Of a stretch of 64,000 bases of DNA, positions 11,249-23,499 are shown piece by piece. Numbering within the stretch: the stretch's first letter is position 1; each line of letters begins with the position of its first letter. The notes below the pieces were generated by a model. The model ran no database searches. It was not told where the DNA came from and saw nothing but the letters and a program-made list of their open reading frames with translations. Made by a program: the position numbers and the translations under genes. Source of the stretch: Ignelater luminosus (taxonomy: Eukaryota > Arthropoda > Insecta > Coleoptera > Elateridae); assembly GCA_011009095.1 (NCBI GenBank), contig VTPC01001063.1, forward strand, positions 62,001 through 126,000, given 5' to 3'.

Positions 11249-12541
11249 CAAGGATTGCTATTTATATTTCTGGCCTAACAATGAACAAACAAGTATTTAT
11301 GATCGAAACTAGTTTTATTGTTTTTCAAAATATTCTCCATTAAGATTGATACACTTTTCCATGCGTTTGAACCAATTTTCGAAACACTTTTTCCACTCTG
11401 TTTGAGGCAGCTCCAAAATATGCGTTTTGAAACAAAAAACGGCTTCTTCTGGTGTTGAAAATCGTTGACCACGCAGTTTGTTTTTGATGTACGGGAATAA
11501 AAAGAAGTCATTGGGTGCCAAATCAGGGCTGTATGGTGGATGGCCCATCAACTCGACCTTCTGGCTGGTTAAATATTCAATTGTTTGAGCAGCGGTGTGA
11601 GAGCTTGCATTGTCATGATGAAGAATGATTCGCCTCTTCTTTAAAGTTTTCCGAATTTCTCCATTGACTTCTGGCAAACAAATGGTTGTGTACCATTCAG
11701 AGTTGACCGTCTTACGTTGCTCTAACGCCACTGTTGCCACATGACCGGTAATGCCAAAGAAACAGGCAACCATTTGCTTCGATGTGCTTCTTCCGCGAAC
11801 AACTTTTGTTGGATTTGGCTCGTCTTGAAACACCCACACAGTTGATTGCTGTTTTGTTTCGGGGTCATATGCCTAGATCTATGATTCGTCACCTGTGCAG
11901 ATGTTATACACAGCCTTTGATGCACCTTTCGCAAATTTTTTCAACATTTCAATGCACCAGTCGACGCGAGCCTTCTTTTGAGCATTGGTCAGGTTATGCA
12001 GGATCCAACGGGAACAAATTCTTTTTATGGCCAAATGATCATGTAATATCTTGTTGATGCTAGTCATACTAATGCCCAAAGATGCCTCAATCTTACGGTA
12101 TGTCACATGACGATCTTGTTTAATCAGTTCACGCACAGCATCGATGTTTTCAGGCACAACGACAGATTTTAGACGGCCTTCACGGATTTCGTCCTGAGTG
12201 AACATCGGTCACGTTTGAATTCATTATACCAGTTTTTTACAGTGCTGTAGGATGGAGCTTCATCGCTATATAATGTATTAAGTTCATTGATGCACTCTTG
12301 TCGTGAGAATCCACGTCGAAAGTTATGAAAAATAATTGCACGAAAGTGTTCACGGGTCAATTCCATTTTTTACTAGGGAATGCACTTTTCAATTAACTGC
12401 AAACAACACTAATCGCACTCAAATGACAAAATGTTGTGGTTGAGGTTATGTTCAACAATGTAAAGTTTACACCGGAAATGTCAGCTGATGCCTGGAAACA
12501 GTCAGTGTTGCGAAGTCCAGAAATATAAATAGCAACCCTCG
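11249..12541 (-). mobile_element. Mariner element 1, full length (1,293 bp)
   Basis: This Tc1/mariner-superfamily element is delimited to the base. The left end CAAGGATTGCTATTTATATT starts at 11,249 and the right end, read on the minus strand, is CGAGGGTTGCTATTTATATT. Both are flanked by the expected TA duplication (11,247-11,248 and 12,542-12,543). TIR similarity runs for about 35 bp (both copies continue into TTTCTGG). The length is normal for mariner. It encodes one transposase on the minus strand, now broken. Confidence 0.92.
11315..12366 (-). pseudogene. Mariner transposase pseudogene (DD34D)
   Basis: A mariner transposase cuts and rejoins DNA at TA sites. The start MELTREHFRAIIFHNF at 12,366 opens the helix-turn-helix region; TVKNWYNEF follows. 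The catalytic residues are visible: D1 in CTGDES (about 11,890), D2 in LHHDNASSHTA, and D3 in DLAPNDFFLF, with 34 residues between D2 and D3. The frame ends GEYFEKQ at 11,315, so the length of about 350 residues matches the family. Three lesions are clear: a one-base frameshift near 12,195, and two stops at 11,873-11,881 replacing the Trp and Tyr after TGDES. All three Asp codons survive, so decay is moderate. It is distinct from the mariner at 19.4 kb in both TIR and protein. Confidence 0.92.
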
Positions 12542-12543
12542 TA

Positions 12544-13194
12544 CTAAGGTGGTTGCCAAGTAATCTTGCATTTTTATTGACTCGTAGAAATCAAGGTAAA
12601 TTGTCAGTTCTCAGTTTATGGGCCGTTTCAATTTTCTTACCTTTACCATATAGTCTAGAAATTACAAACTAAAAACCTGAATAATAAATTAGTTATTGCT
12701 GTTTTAAAATCAGCAAAGAATTAGTTAGTACGTAAAGTAAATTGTTCATGTCTATGAAACATCATACAGTTTTAGATCTTCCTAGAAAATGTTTCAAAGG
12801 AAAACTGATAATTTTGTATCTAGCTTGTCTCTCATTGAAACTTTAACATGGCATTAAGCATGGTGATTTCTTAGATCCTTTAGAACAATTTGAGTAGCAG
12901 AATCGATGGTTTTGGCCATTACAATTCAAAATGCCGACCAATTTTCTAGTGTTGTATAATCCAGTCCATGCTGAGGTGTCAAAAATACTAATTTCCAAAT
13001 GAAAAAAAATTAATACCCACAGTAAAATGAGTTACACAGTAGTTAAGCTTCAAAGATGGGATAACAGTAAATATAGCTCAAGCAAGTGTGGTTTATGTAA
13101 TATGCATACTTTACTAAATAAAACAAACATCAAATTCTAACTAAGCTTTGCCTTGTAGAAATAAATAAAAAATAAATGTTGACATCAGACCCAT
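12544..13194. other. AT-rich non-coding stretch
   Basis: Nothing recognised. Confidence 0.5.
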
Positions 13195-13476
13195 GAGCTT
13201 CTACTTCTTTATGCTATCATAGCCAAACTGCAAAAAATAAAACTAGCAATGCATGGAAAACAAATGGTTTTGTATAAATAAAACTACCTTGACACTTACC
13301 TCTGAGTAAAGTGCAAAGAAGGACATCTTGACCGCCGTGGTAGCCAGAAACTGTAGCGGTCTATTCTTTGTTGAGAAAAACTCTATACGAGCGCTGATCA
13401 ACGATGTATTTTCTGTCTTTGGATCGTACATCAGAACAACAGTTCAAGACCATTCGTTGTTTTCTTGGAGAGCTAC
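13195..13476 (-). other. Exon-intron-exon-like segment, inverted copy A
   Basis: On the minus strand an open stretch includes LMYDPKTENTSLISARIEFF, then STKNRPLQFLATTAVKMS and FFALYSE. It ends at a strong splice donor (CAGAG|GTAAGT, donor at 13,294-13,299). A 72-bp intron-like gap follows, then the acceptor TTTTTTGCAG and FGYDSIKK (from 13,227). One TGA lies upstream, just before TVVLMYDP. A diverged homologue lies in opposite orientation at 13,793-14,105, with the intron-like part kept. I do not recognise the protein. It could be a host gene fragment or part of an unknown element. Confidence 0.4.
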
Positions 13477-13792
13477 GAGAAGTGAAGTGAAGGTAACTTC
13501 ATCGTTCTCTTAGTGTGTAAGTTGATCATCCGTCGGTGACGGCTTTCTGTAGTGTGAAAAGTCTCCATTAAATGAATTAGAGGTCTTTACATATGTATTT
13601 AAGGCATTCATTGTTTTGCTCCGAGTACCCAAAATCGTCTTTTGCTTTTGTTTAATAAGGAATCAAAATAATTCATCTTGGTCAAAAATAAATTTACTGT
13701 GAGGCTTTTACTGTTTCACGGATTGCGATGTCACAGCTTACTTGCCCTGTATTAGCAAGAAAGGTGCGTTCAAGACGTGGATTTCCGATTTG

Positions 13793-14105
13793 GAACTCTT
13801 TAAGGAAACGATGAGTGGTCTTAAACGGTTCAGAGCTCTGATGTACAAGAGAGACGATATATCGTTAACAAGTAACATCTTCTCAACCAAGAATAGACTG
13901 CTTCAGTCCCTGCCTTTATCATAGTACGCGTTACGGCAGCATGCACTGAGAGTTGCTTATCAGGTCGGCAACGTGTAGGATAAAACAGCAATCTTTCCGA
14001 GTATGGTCAGACATCAAAGAATGCGCCCTTTGCTGTGTACTGACAGCAAAGGCAGCTGTAAGAATTTTTTCATAGTTTGGCTATGACTGATGAGATGAAC
14101 AATTG
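13793..14105 (+). pseudogene. Exon-like segment, inverted copy B (diverged)
   Basis: This is homologous to copy A in the opposite orientation. It reads RFRALMYKRDDISLTSNIFS then TKNRLLQSLPLS, with a stop where copy A continues. About 115 bp later TTTTTTCATAG|TTTGGCTATGA matches the acceptor and second exon of copy A. Because the intron-like part is shared, the pair arose by DNA duplication and inversion, not by retroposition. Copy B looks more decayed. Product unknown. Confidence 0.4.
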
Positions 14106-17100
14106 AGAGATTCCGGGTAATGAATGATGTCTACATCTATTTTTGAGTATGCTGCAAGTACATACAGTCAAACCATTTAGTTCCATTTTGATATCTTACG
14201 GAAACCTAATTACGACCTCTACTGACGAACGTCCCTGAATGGCGATTTGATCAAGTATGAATGGGTGAATAGTTTGGTGGTTCTTAAAAACAGCGTCTCT
14301 ACTCCCGATTTAAAGGAGGACCTGAGACGTTTCTGGTTGTTACCAATAATTTCTGATTACCACTAGACCAACATAACCAAATATGCAGTGCTTAATTCCT
14401 CTCTTCTAACTGTTGACTAATGTGCAGTCGGTACCTAACAATGACTTTCTCAATAGGTATCAGAGCATTGCTTCTACCTGGATTACTGAATAGCCTTAAA
14501 TCTACCGGCTACCACAGTCCCATTTCTACTACCCATTCTTCAAATCCAGAAGACATTAGAGATGAACAAAAGATCGTTGGAGAGTCTTTAGACTTCTAAT
14601 ACTAAAAATCAAAGCCCCATATCTGCACAATTTGTTTAAAGATTTATGGAAAAATATAAGACGTGATCTTCTGGTTTGAAAGCATTTTTTCCCACTCTAT
14701 TCATCAATCCTAAGTTAATCTTGGTAACACTTGATATCTTTGAAATAAGCTTTGCGGTTACTAGATGGTAAATTAAGAACAGCCGATGACTGTGATACCT
14801 GTTAAAAGAATCAACATCAAGTTGAAAATTGCAGTGTATGATCTTACCTGATATCTAAAACCAAAGAGGAGAGCTGAATGAGGATTATTCTGATATTCGG
14901 TGTTAACACAAAATGTTAAAATCGCGTGATCTTAGCTCTAGACTTGATTTTCAATTGGCTTGTTGTATAACAGTGGTTGCTGAAGTCTTTTGGTAATGTA
15001 CTTTAACAGTCTTGCTTTTTTGCTTTTGGGAAGATTTACACTAGTAAAAGCTTTGGATGTTTTTGATATCTTGACAAACCTAGATCTAAGCATTTCTGGT
15101 TTATATTTGTAAACTTCAAAATACTGCCTTCCTTCAAATAACTTCTAGATTTTTTAAAATAATCTTGCTTGATAATATAAACATGTCGAGTCGTTGAAGT
15201 TTGAATTTTTTTTTAATTATTGGGTTAGAAACTGTTTTTAATGTAAAGTAATAATGGAATCTCATTATCAAATGTTTATTTCAGATTCTTAATAATGATC
15301 TGATATTTAATAATCAGTTATTTCAAAGTGACCAATTTTGAAAGTTATGTTGAGCAATTTTAAAACAACCTAATGACATGATACACCTGATGAAGAGTAC
15401 AGTTTTTGGTGTTTTGTTTGAAAAAATTGGAATCAAAAATTTATTACTTGTGTAACATATAATTTATCCTAGGCTGTACTGTAATCTATTGCGGTTAAGT
15501 AACTGTTTTCCAATATCAGTACATTAATTACAACCCATGGTGCATACATTTACTTTTAATTTAGTAGATACATACGCTCTATTGAATTTCCATTACGGTT
15601 TTATGCTTTTTCTAATTTGAACCTTTTTTTTGCAGGTACGTATTCAATACGTTTGGATGAATTCCATGGAGATAAGTGAGTAAATTACTAAATCGAATTT
15701 TAATTACTTTAACACTTATCTTACCTTAGAGTTGTTTTTAACTGTAATGTTTCTAACTACATACATACTGTTGGTTAGATGATTCTATCATATCAAAAAC
15801 GATTTACTGCTTGATCCAGTAATACCTTGAATTTTATTTCTGTCTTTGAATTAGAAACCTAATATGGCATTTCAAAGCTAGAATTTCTAGAGTTTCAACC
15901 TTTTCTCTGGTTGTTAGGTTAATTTTGATATTTTTAATAAACATAAGTATGAGTGATATTTAGTTACCCATCGAAATATACGCATTAATCTCCTTTCACT
16001 AATTAGAGCGAGATCTCTAAATGATCACGTTTTTGACCTTTTCCTAAGTACCGCACTTCCTAATCACCGCGGAAGAAATAGGTTTCGAAGGAAGTGGCAG
16101 CAGTAGAGAGAAAATTAGTTATTGTTTCTTGCTCTGTCATTCTAATAGAAGCAAACTTGATTTATTCTAGTCTTTGTTGCATTTCAATAAGAGGCTTCAA
16201 AGGATGTAAAGAATCAATCAAGAGATCAAAGTGACTGTTATTGCTTTTGTTGGGTAGAAAGAAAAAAATATGAAAATCTATAATTGACATGAAAGACAAT
16301 GCATGCTTTTAGAATATTCTTTGTGTTTGGTTATGCAACTGCATAACATTAAAGTATCAAACGAGGTTCTAAAATGCAAATCGTCGGATTAAAAGCGTTT
16401 CATAACTGCAAACTGGAAATTAAAACAAAAACATAAATTCTCGTTATTGAAGGGTATTTTAATTTATTACAAAATCCTCTTTATGAACTATTCATGTCAT
16501 TATGAAAGTCTTTCTTTGAGAAAACATTGCAAGGAATTTTCTCCGTAAAGTTCTTTGTGTTCTCCTCGTAATTATGTCGAAATTTATCTAACAAAAAGGG
16601 ATGCTGCTTTTGATAATGCAAATATTAATTAGTATTTTGGTATTATAATCTTAAGCTTTTAGAAAGTTATTATTATGTTAGTGATAAGGTATACTTACTA
16701 AAAGGAAAGCTTAAGTAATAACTTTTGGTGTATTTTGCAGGAAACGCATTTGGATTTAAACTTATGTAAAAGGTATAAATTATGCATGCACTTTAGTAAA
16801 AGTTCCTGATGCCATCCTTTTATTACGCTACGTACAAATACTGTAAAGGTAAAATTATAAATGATGCTCGACCACTAACAACAGAAACAGAGAATTTGAA
16901 GACTGGCTCTTTGTGTTTCTCTAGATGATCAGATAGCATGCAGTTAACAATAATTTCGAATTCTTGTTCGCTAATCATTATAATTGATTCGTTTAAACAG
17001 AAATAAATCCACTAAAGATGAACTTTAGTAAACTGAGTTGGGTCAGCTTAATTAAGTATTAACTGTAACCAATAAAAATATTCTAGATGAGAACATTCAG

Positions 17101-18100
17101 ATAACGAACTCGTAATTGTAATATAATTAAGAATTTGTTGGCAAGCGAAAGGGCGGTAATGGGATCTGATTTTTGGCTGCAATTTAAAATGCTACGTTAA
17201 GATCAATATTTATAGGTGCCAGTTATGAAAGTCACAATGTAATAAACCTAGATGTCTTGGCTGGTGAAGTTAATCTCGTTTATCTTGCTACATAAAGACA
17301 CAAAGGTCTTTTCTGTGTGGATAAAAGAATAAAATAAAAGCTTGATATAGTTAGTCGCAGATAGTATTCAGCATGCGTGCTCCAAAAGCTTACAAACGTA
17401 GGTGGTGCAATTGGACCTACCTTAAGGCACAGCATAAATCAGATATACTTTGAAGCAGAATCGAATTTGGCAGAATCAAGGTAAAACGCATTTAATAAAC
17501 TTAATACATATCCAATTAAATGCTAGTAGTAGTACTTATAAAAATAGTAATAATAATAATAAAAATAATAAACGGAGAGTCTATGGATTCATTTTATATA
17601 CTGATCAGCTCTTAAATGTGTAATACAAGATTTTTATATTTTCTCAATTTATAAATTCTAGCGCCTAAACCATCTAGCAGATTTTAAAAAAATAACAAAA
17701 GAATTCTATCAAGTCTTTTCAATTCACACCACTCATCTAATCTCATAAGACTTGAATTATTAAAATCTTTAACAGAAAATTTAAAAAACGGGAAAAGAAA
17801 AATTTTACACAAAAAGCTTGAGAAACTCAGCTTAAGAAATATAAAAAACCAAACTTACCGCGAGGTTCTTCGTTGGCGCACAGGCCTGTGTTTCATAGAG
17901 CAACCATGCTGTAACAAAATTATTAAACTCACAAAAACCTCTTAATACCTCACGTCTACCTAAGTCTTTAATTACAATATTAAATAAATTAATTTAAATT
18001 AGTATGATTACATTGATAGCAAGGATATTTCATAACAAAATTTTATAAAATAGAAAATTGAATTTATGATAAATGCGACATAATAAAAAGACATTTATTG
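14106..18100. other. Long AT-rich non-coding stretch
   Basis: No gene or element recognised. Two short segments bounded by good splice-like sites (15,636-15,675 and 16,741-16,772) are treated as a weak finding. A short AAT-rich run lies near 17,550. Confidence 0.4.
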
Positions 18101-18109
18101 CTGTGGTAC

Positions 18110-18360
18110 ATCAGATCACCATCTGTGGCTAGTTGGAAATAAGCCTGCGATTTAAGATGTGGTTAGACAATTCAAATTTGGTGGCCAATGAACATAATAA
18201 AATGAGGATGTTAAACTAAAAATGTGGGTGTAGCTCGAAATTCTCAAGCGTGGTGGCTCTGAAGATCACCAATCCAAGTTGGTCTTAAAAATCATCCACT
18301 GGGTGTCTTAAAGATTAGCAGTTGGAAAATTCTAAATGTGAGGTGGCTTGAAGATCACAA
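18110..18360 (+). repeat. Degenerate short repeats with GTGGCT and GAAGATCAC
   Basis: Related phrases recur: CAGATCACCATCTGTGGCT, GGTGGCTCTGAAGATCACC and GGTGGCTTGAAGATCAC. Spacing is irregular, so this is an eroded local repeat and not a clean satellite. Confidence 0.3.
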
Positions 18361-19386
18361 CAGAGGAAGCTTTAAAGCTAAATGTGCAATCAGCTCACAT
18401 TAGACCTAGCAAAAAACCAGACAAAAAAGTAAAACTTACCCCCAAACTACTGAGGCTTCAAATAAAATTCAAGAGTCTTCCACTAATTGAAAACACTACA
18501 CCGCAAGCACAAACACGCACCGTTTTCTTTCGTGCTTAACGCTCGAATAATCTCTGATGAGCAAGCCAGACTAGGAAACATTGACACAAAGTTTCTGTTC
18601 CAACGTAAAAATATTTGAACTAATTAACAAGGATTTTGGTTAAAGAAAGATTTAATCAACTAAACCCAGAAAAGTAAAATCTAAAACAAAGAAAAGAGGT
18701 AATTTCAGACCTATTGAAGACCAAATAAATATAATTACTAATCTAATTAATGAAACGAAACCAACAGAGGTTCACAAACGAGTTCGTACAATAAAATTCC
18801 TAATTTAGTCTAGATCCGAAATATAACACAATCAAATAATTGAACCCAATTGAATAAAGTTCATCTCTACATGAGATAATTTTTAACGAACTAGAAAGAA
18901 GAAAAAATATAACATCGACTAGCTTCACCTACCTACGTGTTCAAACATTTACACGTTAAGATGCAAAAGAAATTTCGAAATATAATAATAAGAACAATCT
19001 TATGCTATAACTAATCAATCACAGATTAGGATAACCAGAAAACCATTTAAATTTGCTAACTGGATTCGGATTGATACTATAAAATCAGCTGTAGCAACTT
19101 TATTTCGTTACAATAAGAAAATTAAATAAAAATAGAAGCAGTTAAACCCTGTGTTCTGCTTGCAAATAAAATATCAATAATTTGAAAAAATCAATAAAAG
19201 ATAACCATAGCTATCTATGTGACCTCATATACAACATACAAAAAATCCTCCTCAACAAGAGAAAAGACTACGAAGATTTTAGATCACACAGACAGAAAGG
19301 TTAATCAAATTAATTATGTAACGAGCGCAAAAAAAGATTATTACAGTCTGTTGGTTAAGATTGATGTTAAGAGCATGCTGTACCTA
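18361..19386. other. AT-rich stretch with short broken open frames
   Basis: Frames such as 18,348-18,539 and 19,219-19,386 are Lys/Asn-rich and unrecognised. The last one (SLLVKIDVKSMLYL) reads up to the mariner 2 insertion point. Confidence 0.3.
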
Positions 19387-20677
19387 CGAGGGTGGTCTAA
19401 AAAGTTTCCGACCTAACAAAGATACAAGACATTTTTTCTGAAAATTTTTTTTTATTTTTCAACATAGTCTCCTTGTAACTCTACACACTTCTCCCAGCGA
19501 TGCTCCCATTTCTGTAACCCGTCCAAATAGTACTCGGCATTTTTCTCTGCAAAATAATTGTTCACGAAGGTGGTTGCCTCTTCATTTAACGAAAATCTTT
19601 GTCCACCGAGCGCAATTTTTAGATGAGGGAACAAAAAGAAGTCGCTTGGGGCTAGATCTGGTGAGTAAGGCGGATGGTCAAGCAGTTCAAACCGTAATTC
19701 GTGGATTTTCGCCATGGCAACCGCTGAGGTGTGAGACGGTGCGTTGTCTTGGTGAAATAGGATTTTCTTTTTCTGCAAATGTGGCCGTTTTTCGCAAGTT
19801 CTGCCTTCAGCTTGTCAAGTAATGATTCATAGTATGCTCCTGTAATGGTTTTTCCTTTTTGAAGATAATCGATTAAAATAACTCCATGACTATCCCAAAA
19901 AACAGTCGCCATCACTTTCACAGCCGAAAAAACAGTTTTTGCTTTTTTTGGAGCCGGTTCCCCCTTTGCAGTCCACTGTTTGGACTGTATTTTTGTTTCG
20001 GGCGTATAATGGTGTATCCAAGTTTTATCTACAGTAATTAATCGGCGCCAAAACTCGAATTTATTTCCCCTAAACTGCGCCAAAAGAGCGTTGGAAATAT
20101 TCATTCGAACACGTTTTTGGTCTAACGTGAGCAAACGCGGCACCCAACGCGCGGACGGCTTTCTCATGCCTAAATGTTGATTTAATATGTGACAAACACG
20201 TTCTTTTGACATGTTCATAACCTCTGCTATCTCTCTCACTTTAATTCGGCGGTCGTGTAGCACCATTTGGTGAACTTTAGCAATGTTTTCGTCGGTAGTT
20301 GCAGTTTTTGGACGTCCCGAACGTTAATCGTCTCCCAAGCTCTTACGGCCACGTATAAATTCAGCAGCCCAAAATTTCACTGTGGTAAATGATGGTGCAG
20401 AGTCGCCATACACAGAATCCAACTCATCTTTTATTTGCGAAGGCGTATTGCCTTTCAAAAACAAATATTTAATGGCAGCTCGATACTCGATTTTGTCCAT
20501 TTTCACAAAAAAACTCACATCAACTCACTCAAATGACTGTTACATAAAAACTGCGCGTCCAAAATGGCTGAAACTTGGTGAGTAACTGTCAACAGATGAG
20601 CAACGAAATTCAGTAGCTTTTATTTACGAGTGCTGCCATCTTCACGTTGAGGTCGGAAAATTTTCAGACCACCCTCG
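19387..20677 (-). mobile_element. Mariner element 2, full length (1,291 bp)
   Basis: The ends are CGAGGGTGGTCTAAAAAGTT at 19,387 and, on the minus strand from 20,677, CGAGGGTGGTCTGAAAATTT; both continue to CCGACCT. TA duplications flank them (19,385-19,386 and 20,678-20,679). The length is normal for mariner. The termini and protein differ clearly from mariner 1, so this is a separate subfamily and a separate invasion. Confidence 0.93.
19452..20500 (-). pseudogene. Mariner transposase pseudogene, second subfamily
   Basis: The frame starts MDKIEYRAAIKYLFLKG at about 20,500. It continues through the second helix-turn-helix (IKVREIAEVMNMSKERVCHI) and ends GDYVEK at 19,452, about 349 codons, full mariner length. 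D1 is in TVDKTWIHHY, where the usual Glu after Asp is Lys. D2 is in FHQDNAPSHT and D3 in DLAPSDFFLF, 34 residues apart. Two inactivating lesions are visible: a TAA at about 20,324 (LGDD, stop, RSGRP) and a one-base loss near 19,775 in the AAAAAC run before the D2 motif. With only these, the copy looks fairly young. Confidence 0.93.
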
Positions 20678-20679
20678 TA

Positions 20680-23499
20680 TAAATGCTTTCAGAAAAATTT
20701 TCTAGATCAAATCTTGTCAGAAATCTCAAATAGAGGAACCGATTGATAATAAGATACATCTGTTGAAATGGATCATTAATGACAAAACACGTTTAAAGCA
20801 GGGAGTGTGAATGGTAATTTGAATATTTGCCGAAGATCCCGATTCCTTAAAAAGATACCAATCTCCCATTTCCAACAAGAGGTGGTGAACAAAAATTCTA
20901 CTTGGTCACTTATAGAGCAACTTGAAGCCCGTTCTCTAACACTAGAGTCAACAGCACGAACTTGTCTAGAAATCCTCAAACGACTATCACCCGTTTATTC
21001 GAATTATCCTCACTTCCATCTAGTTTTGTCGTGCTTTCACAAGAAGTTATTGATCATTTCATAAGTGCTTCTTTTGAAATTATGAGGCTGCCTATAATCT
21101 CATCTCACGAGAAATCGAAGTACTGTTTGCTATTATATATCTTACCAGACGAGTTTATATAGCTGGTTATGCTGACACATCTTAATTTAAGAGAAATAAT
21201 AAGCATAATCTTAATTAAAAACGGTAAAATGTAAAATAATCTTTTTTGCTCTCAATTCTGGAATGTCATCAAAGCTTTGCATTTTTAGCAATGGATGTTT
21301 TAAACCTGGGTTATAATTTTAAAAAATAATTACAATTATTGCTTGAAAAAATAATTTTGCAACAGAATGTTATGAAGCAATTTATTTTATATTTGCCCGT
21401 GATTTCAGATTAACTACAAAACGATAAAAAACAAATTTATACAACTGGCACACTTTTTTTGTGAAAAATAACAAAGCCAATCCAAACTTTGTCATCTGTT
21501 ATTGTATTGTCTGAACATAAAACTAGTTTTGTATATTTTACATTAATTCGTTTGTGCTTTTTTTGCTAATTTGAAACTTAATTTAATAAAATTACTGTTG
21601 CTGCAGGAATCGTTTGAATTTTAAAAATATTCATAGTCTTTTTCTTTACGTGCATGTAAAAAATATAATAATCAAAGTCACAGCAAGACGCACAAAAGTT
21701 TACAAATCGATTTTAAACGTTTGATTATTCAAGTTTCCTACGGATATGAGACTTTATGATCACTAAACTTTCAGCAATAACTTTGTGTCAAAGCTAGCGT
21801 AGTCAGAAGGCGGAAATAGCTAATATACCAACAAATAAGCCGAATAAACTCTATCGAACTTCAAACCTTTTCGTATTCTGCATGCATCGAAATTGGAAAA
21901 TGTTATATATTTGTTAGAAGAGATTTTTACCTCTTCACCACGTGAAAAGTTTATTCAGCTAGTACGTATTTGCAGAAAGATAAATTTGAAATTTTGTATA
22001 GGTAACCCTAACTTTAGAAACGCAAATGGATTTAGTAATAGAAATCCAAACACTTTTTCTCACCTTCTTGTACATGCACGTTGAAGTCCGTTTTGTAAAG
22101 ACTTCAATCATGGTTAGGTTTAAAGCTAGGTCATATAAGGCCTCTTTTAGTACTTATCAAGTAAATGATAAAGTAATAACATTAGTCGACTGTCACTGTA
22201 ATGGGGTAAAAAACGAGGAGTAATTTGTACGTGTCTCAGAACCAACAGGCTGTTGGTTTTCTTTATTGGATAAAAATGATAAGGTTTATTATTACTTATA
22301 ACATTTCATTAGATGAAGATGAAAAACAATCCAAGAAAACATCCCCAAGGAAAATCTAGCCTAAGCTTTTTAGAAGTAAAGTGGGAAATTCTTTTACCTT
22401 TTTTTTCTTAAACGCTTGACTTCGCATTTGACCGGCACGTTACTCTGATAACATCTCGATTTTGAAAGAAATGAGTCTTGAAATAAATAGCTTTCAGAAA
22501 ATAAACTCTTCTCGTCCTTAGATCTTGAAATAACTGCAACTGAAAGTAAACATCATTAAAACAGCTTTCACGTTGAAATAGCATGTGCAATTTAGCAGCA
22601 AATAGTAAAATTATCTTTTAGTTAATTTAGTTTTTGTTAGAGTTTCTTGAAAAAAATATAACTAAGTAGAAATTGCCATGAAATAAAAATTTGTTTTTTT
22701 GATAATTGTTTAAAATACAGATTAGAAAAATAAGAATAAGAAAACTTGAAATTTGTTTTTGAGAAAATGCGTTTACGTACAGGATTATTTATGAATAACT
22801 TAAACAACGTAATAACATAAATATGTACATAAACATTTATATGGTTATATCCTTTTTTATTTTTGCAACAGAAGTTGATATTACATTTTTGTTCATTAAA
22901 TTGCTAAAGGGATTCTGTAGAAAAGCGATTGTTTACTGAAGGTTATTCATTCGGTTAGGCTTCGCATTAGTAGTTTTAATTTAATTGTTCAAATAAAAGT
23001 TTTTTAAATTTACTTAAAAGTTATTCATTTATATAAGGATAAGGACAAAACACAATAAAATTTACAGTATTATTATTATTATTAAAATAAATTTATAATA
23101 ACAAAATATAATTTTTTGATTCAAGAAATGTAAATATGTTTGTTTTTCGATATAAAAAATAAAATTTAATATTAAACAAAATTTTGTTATAATGGAAGTA
23201 TAAATTGGAAAATTCAATGCTAAATTACTTTTTAATTTTTAATTTTCAATCTGTATTTTCCAAACATTTACAATCTTTTTCATATTTGCTTATTTAAAAA
23301 ATGACTAAATGTTTGTCCATGTAATTTTTAATTCATATTTGATAATAAAGAAATTTTGTAACAAATATTTCCAATTGTTTTGCATTGGAAAAACAAATTG
23401 TTTTCACGTTTCGCAATTCAATTTTACTTTTATAATTTGCTTGCAATGCATTCTGAGGGTGTTTTTATATATATATAATCTATGCCTTTTCTACCGATT
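20680..23499. other. AT-rich stretch, weak coding-like patch at 20.8-21.2 kb
   Basis: Between 20,807 and 21,162 two overlapping open frames (85 and 66 codons) have a less AT-biased composition than their flanks, but no recognisable motif. The rest shows nothing apart from homopolymer runs. Confidence 0.3.

Noticed and set aside
11782..12057. Plus-strand open frame inside mariner 1
   Set aside because: Shadow of the minus-strand transposase.
14220..14400. Short frame LKNSVSTPDLKEDLRRFWLL, reminiscent of BEL/Pao proteins
   Set aside because: Only about 40 codons are open and no neighbouring BEL motif is visible.
18541..21162. Possible Penelope-type RT interrupted by mariner 2 (KIDVKSMLYL on the left flank, LLKWIIND on the right)
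   Set aside because: Joining the flanks gives only short open pieces with a stop soon after, and the expected RT motifs do not follow. The likeness is too weak to call.
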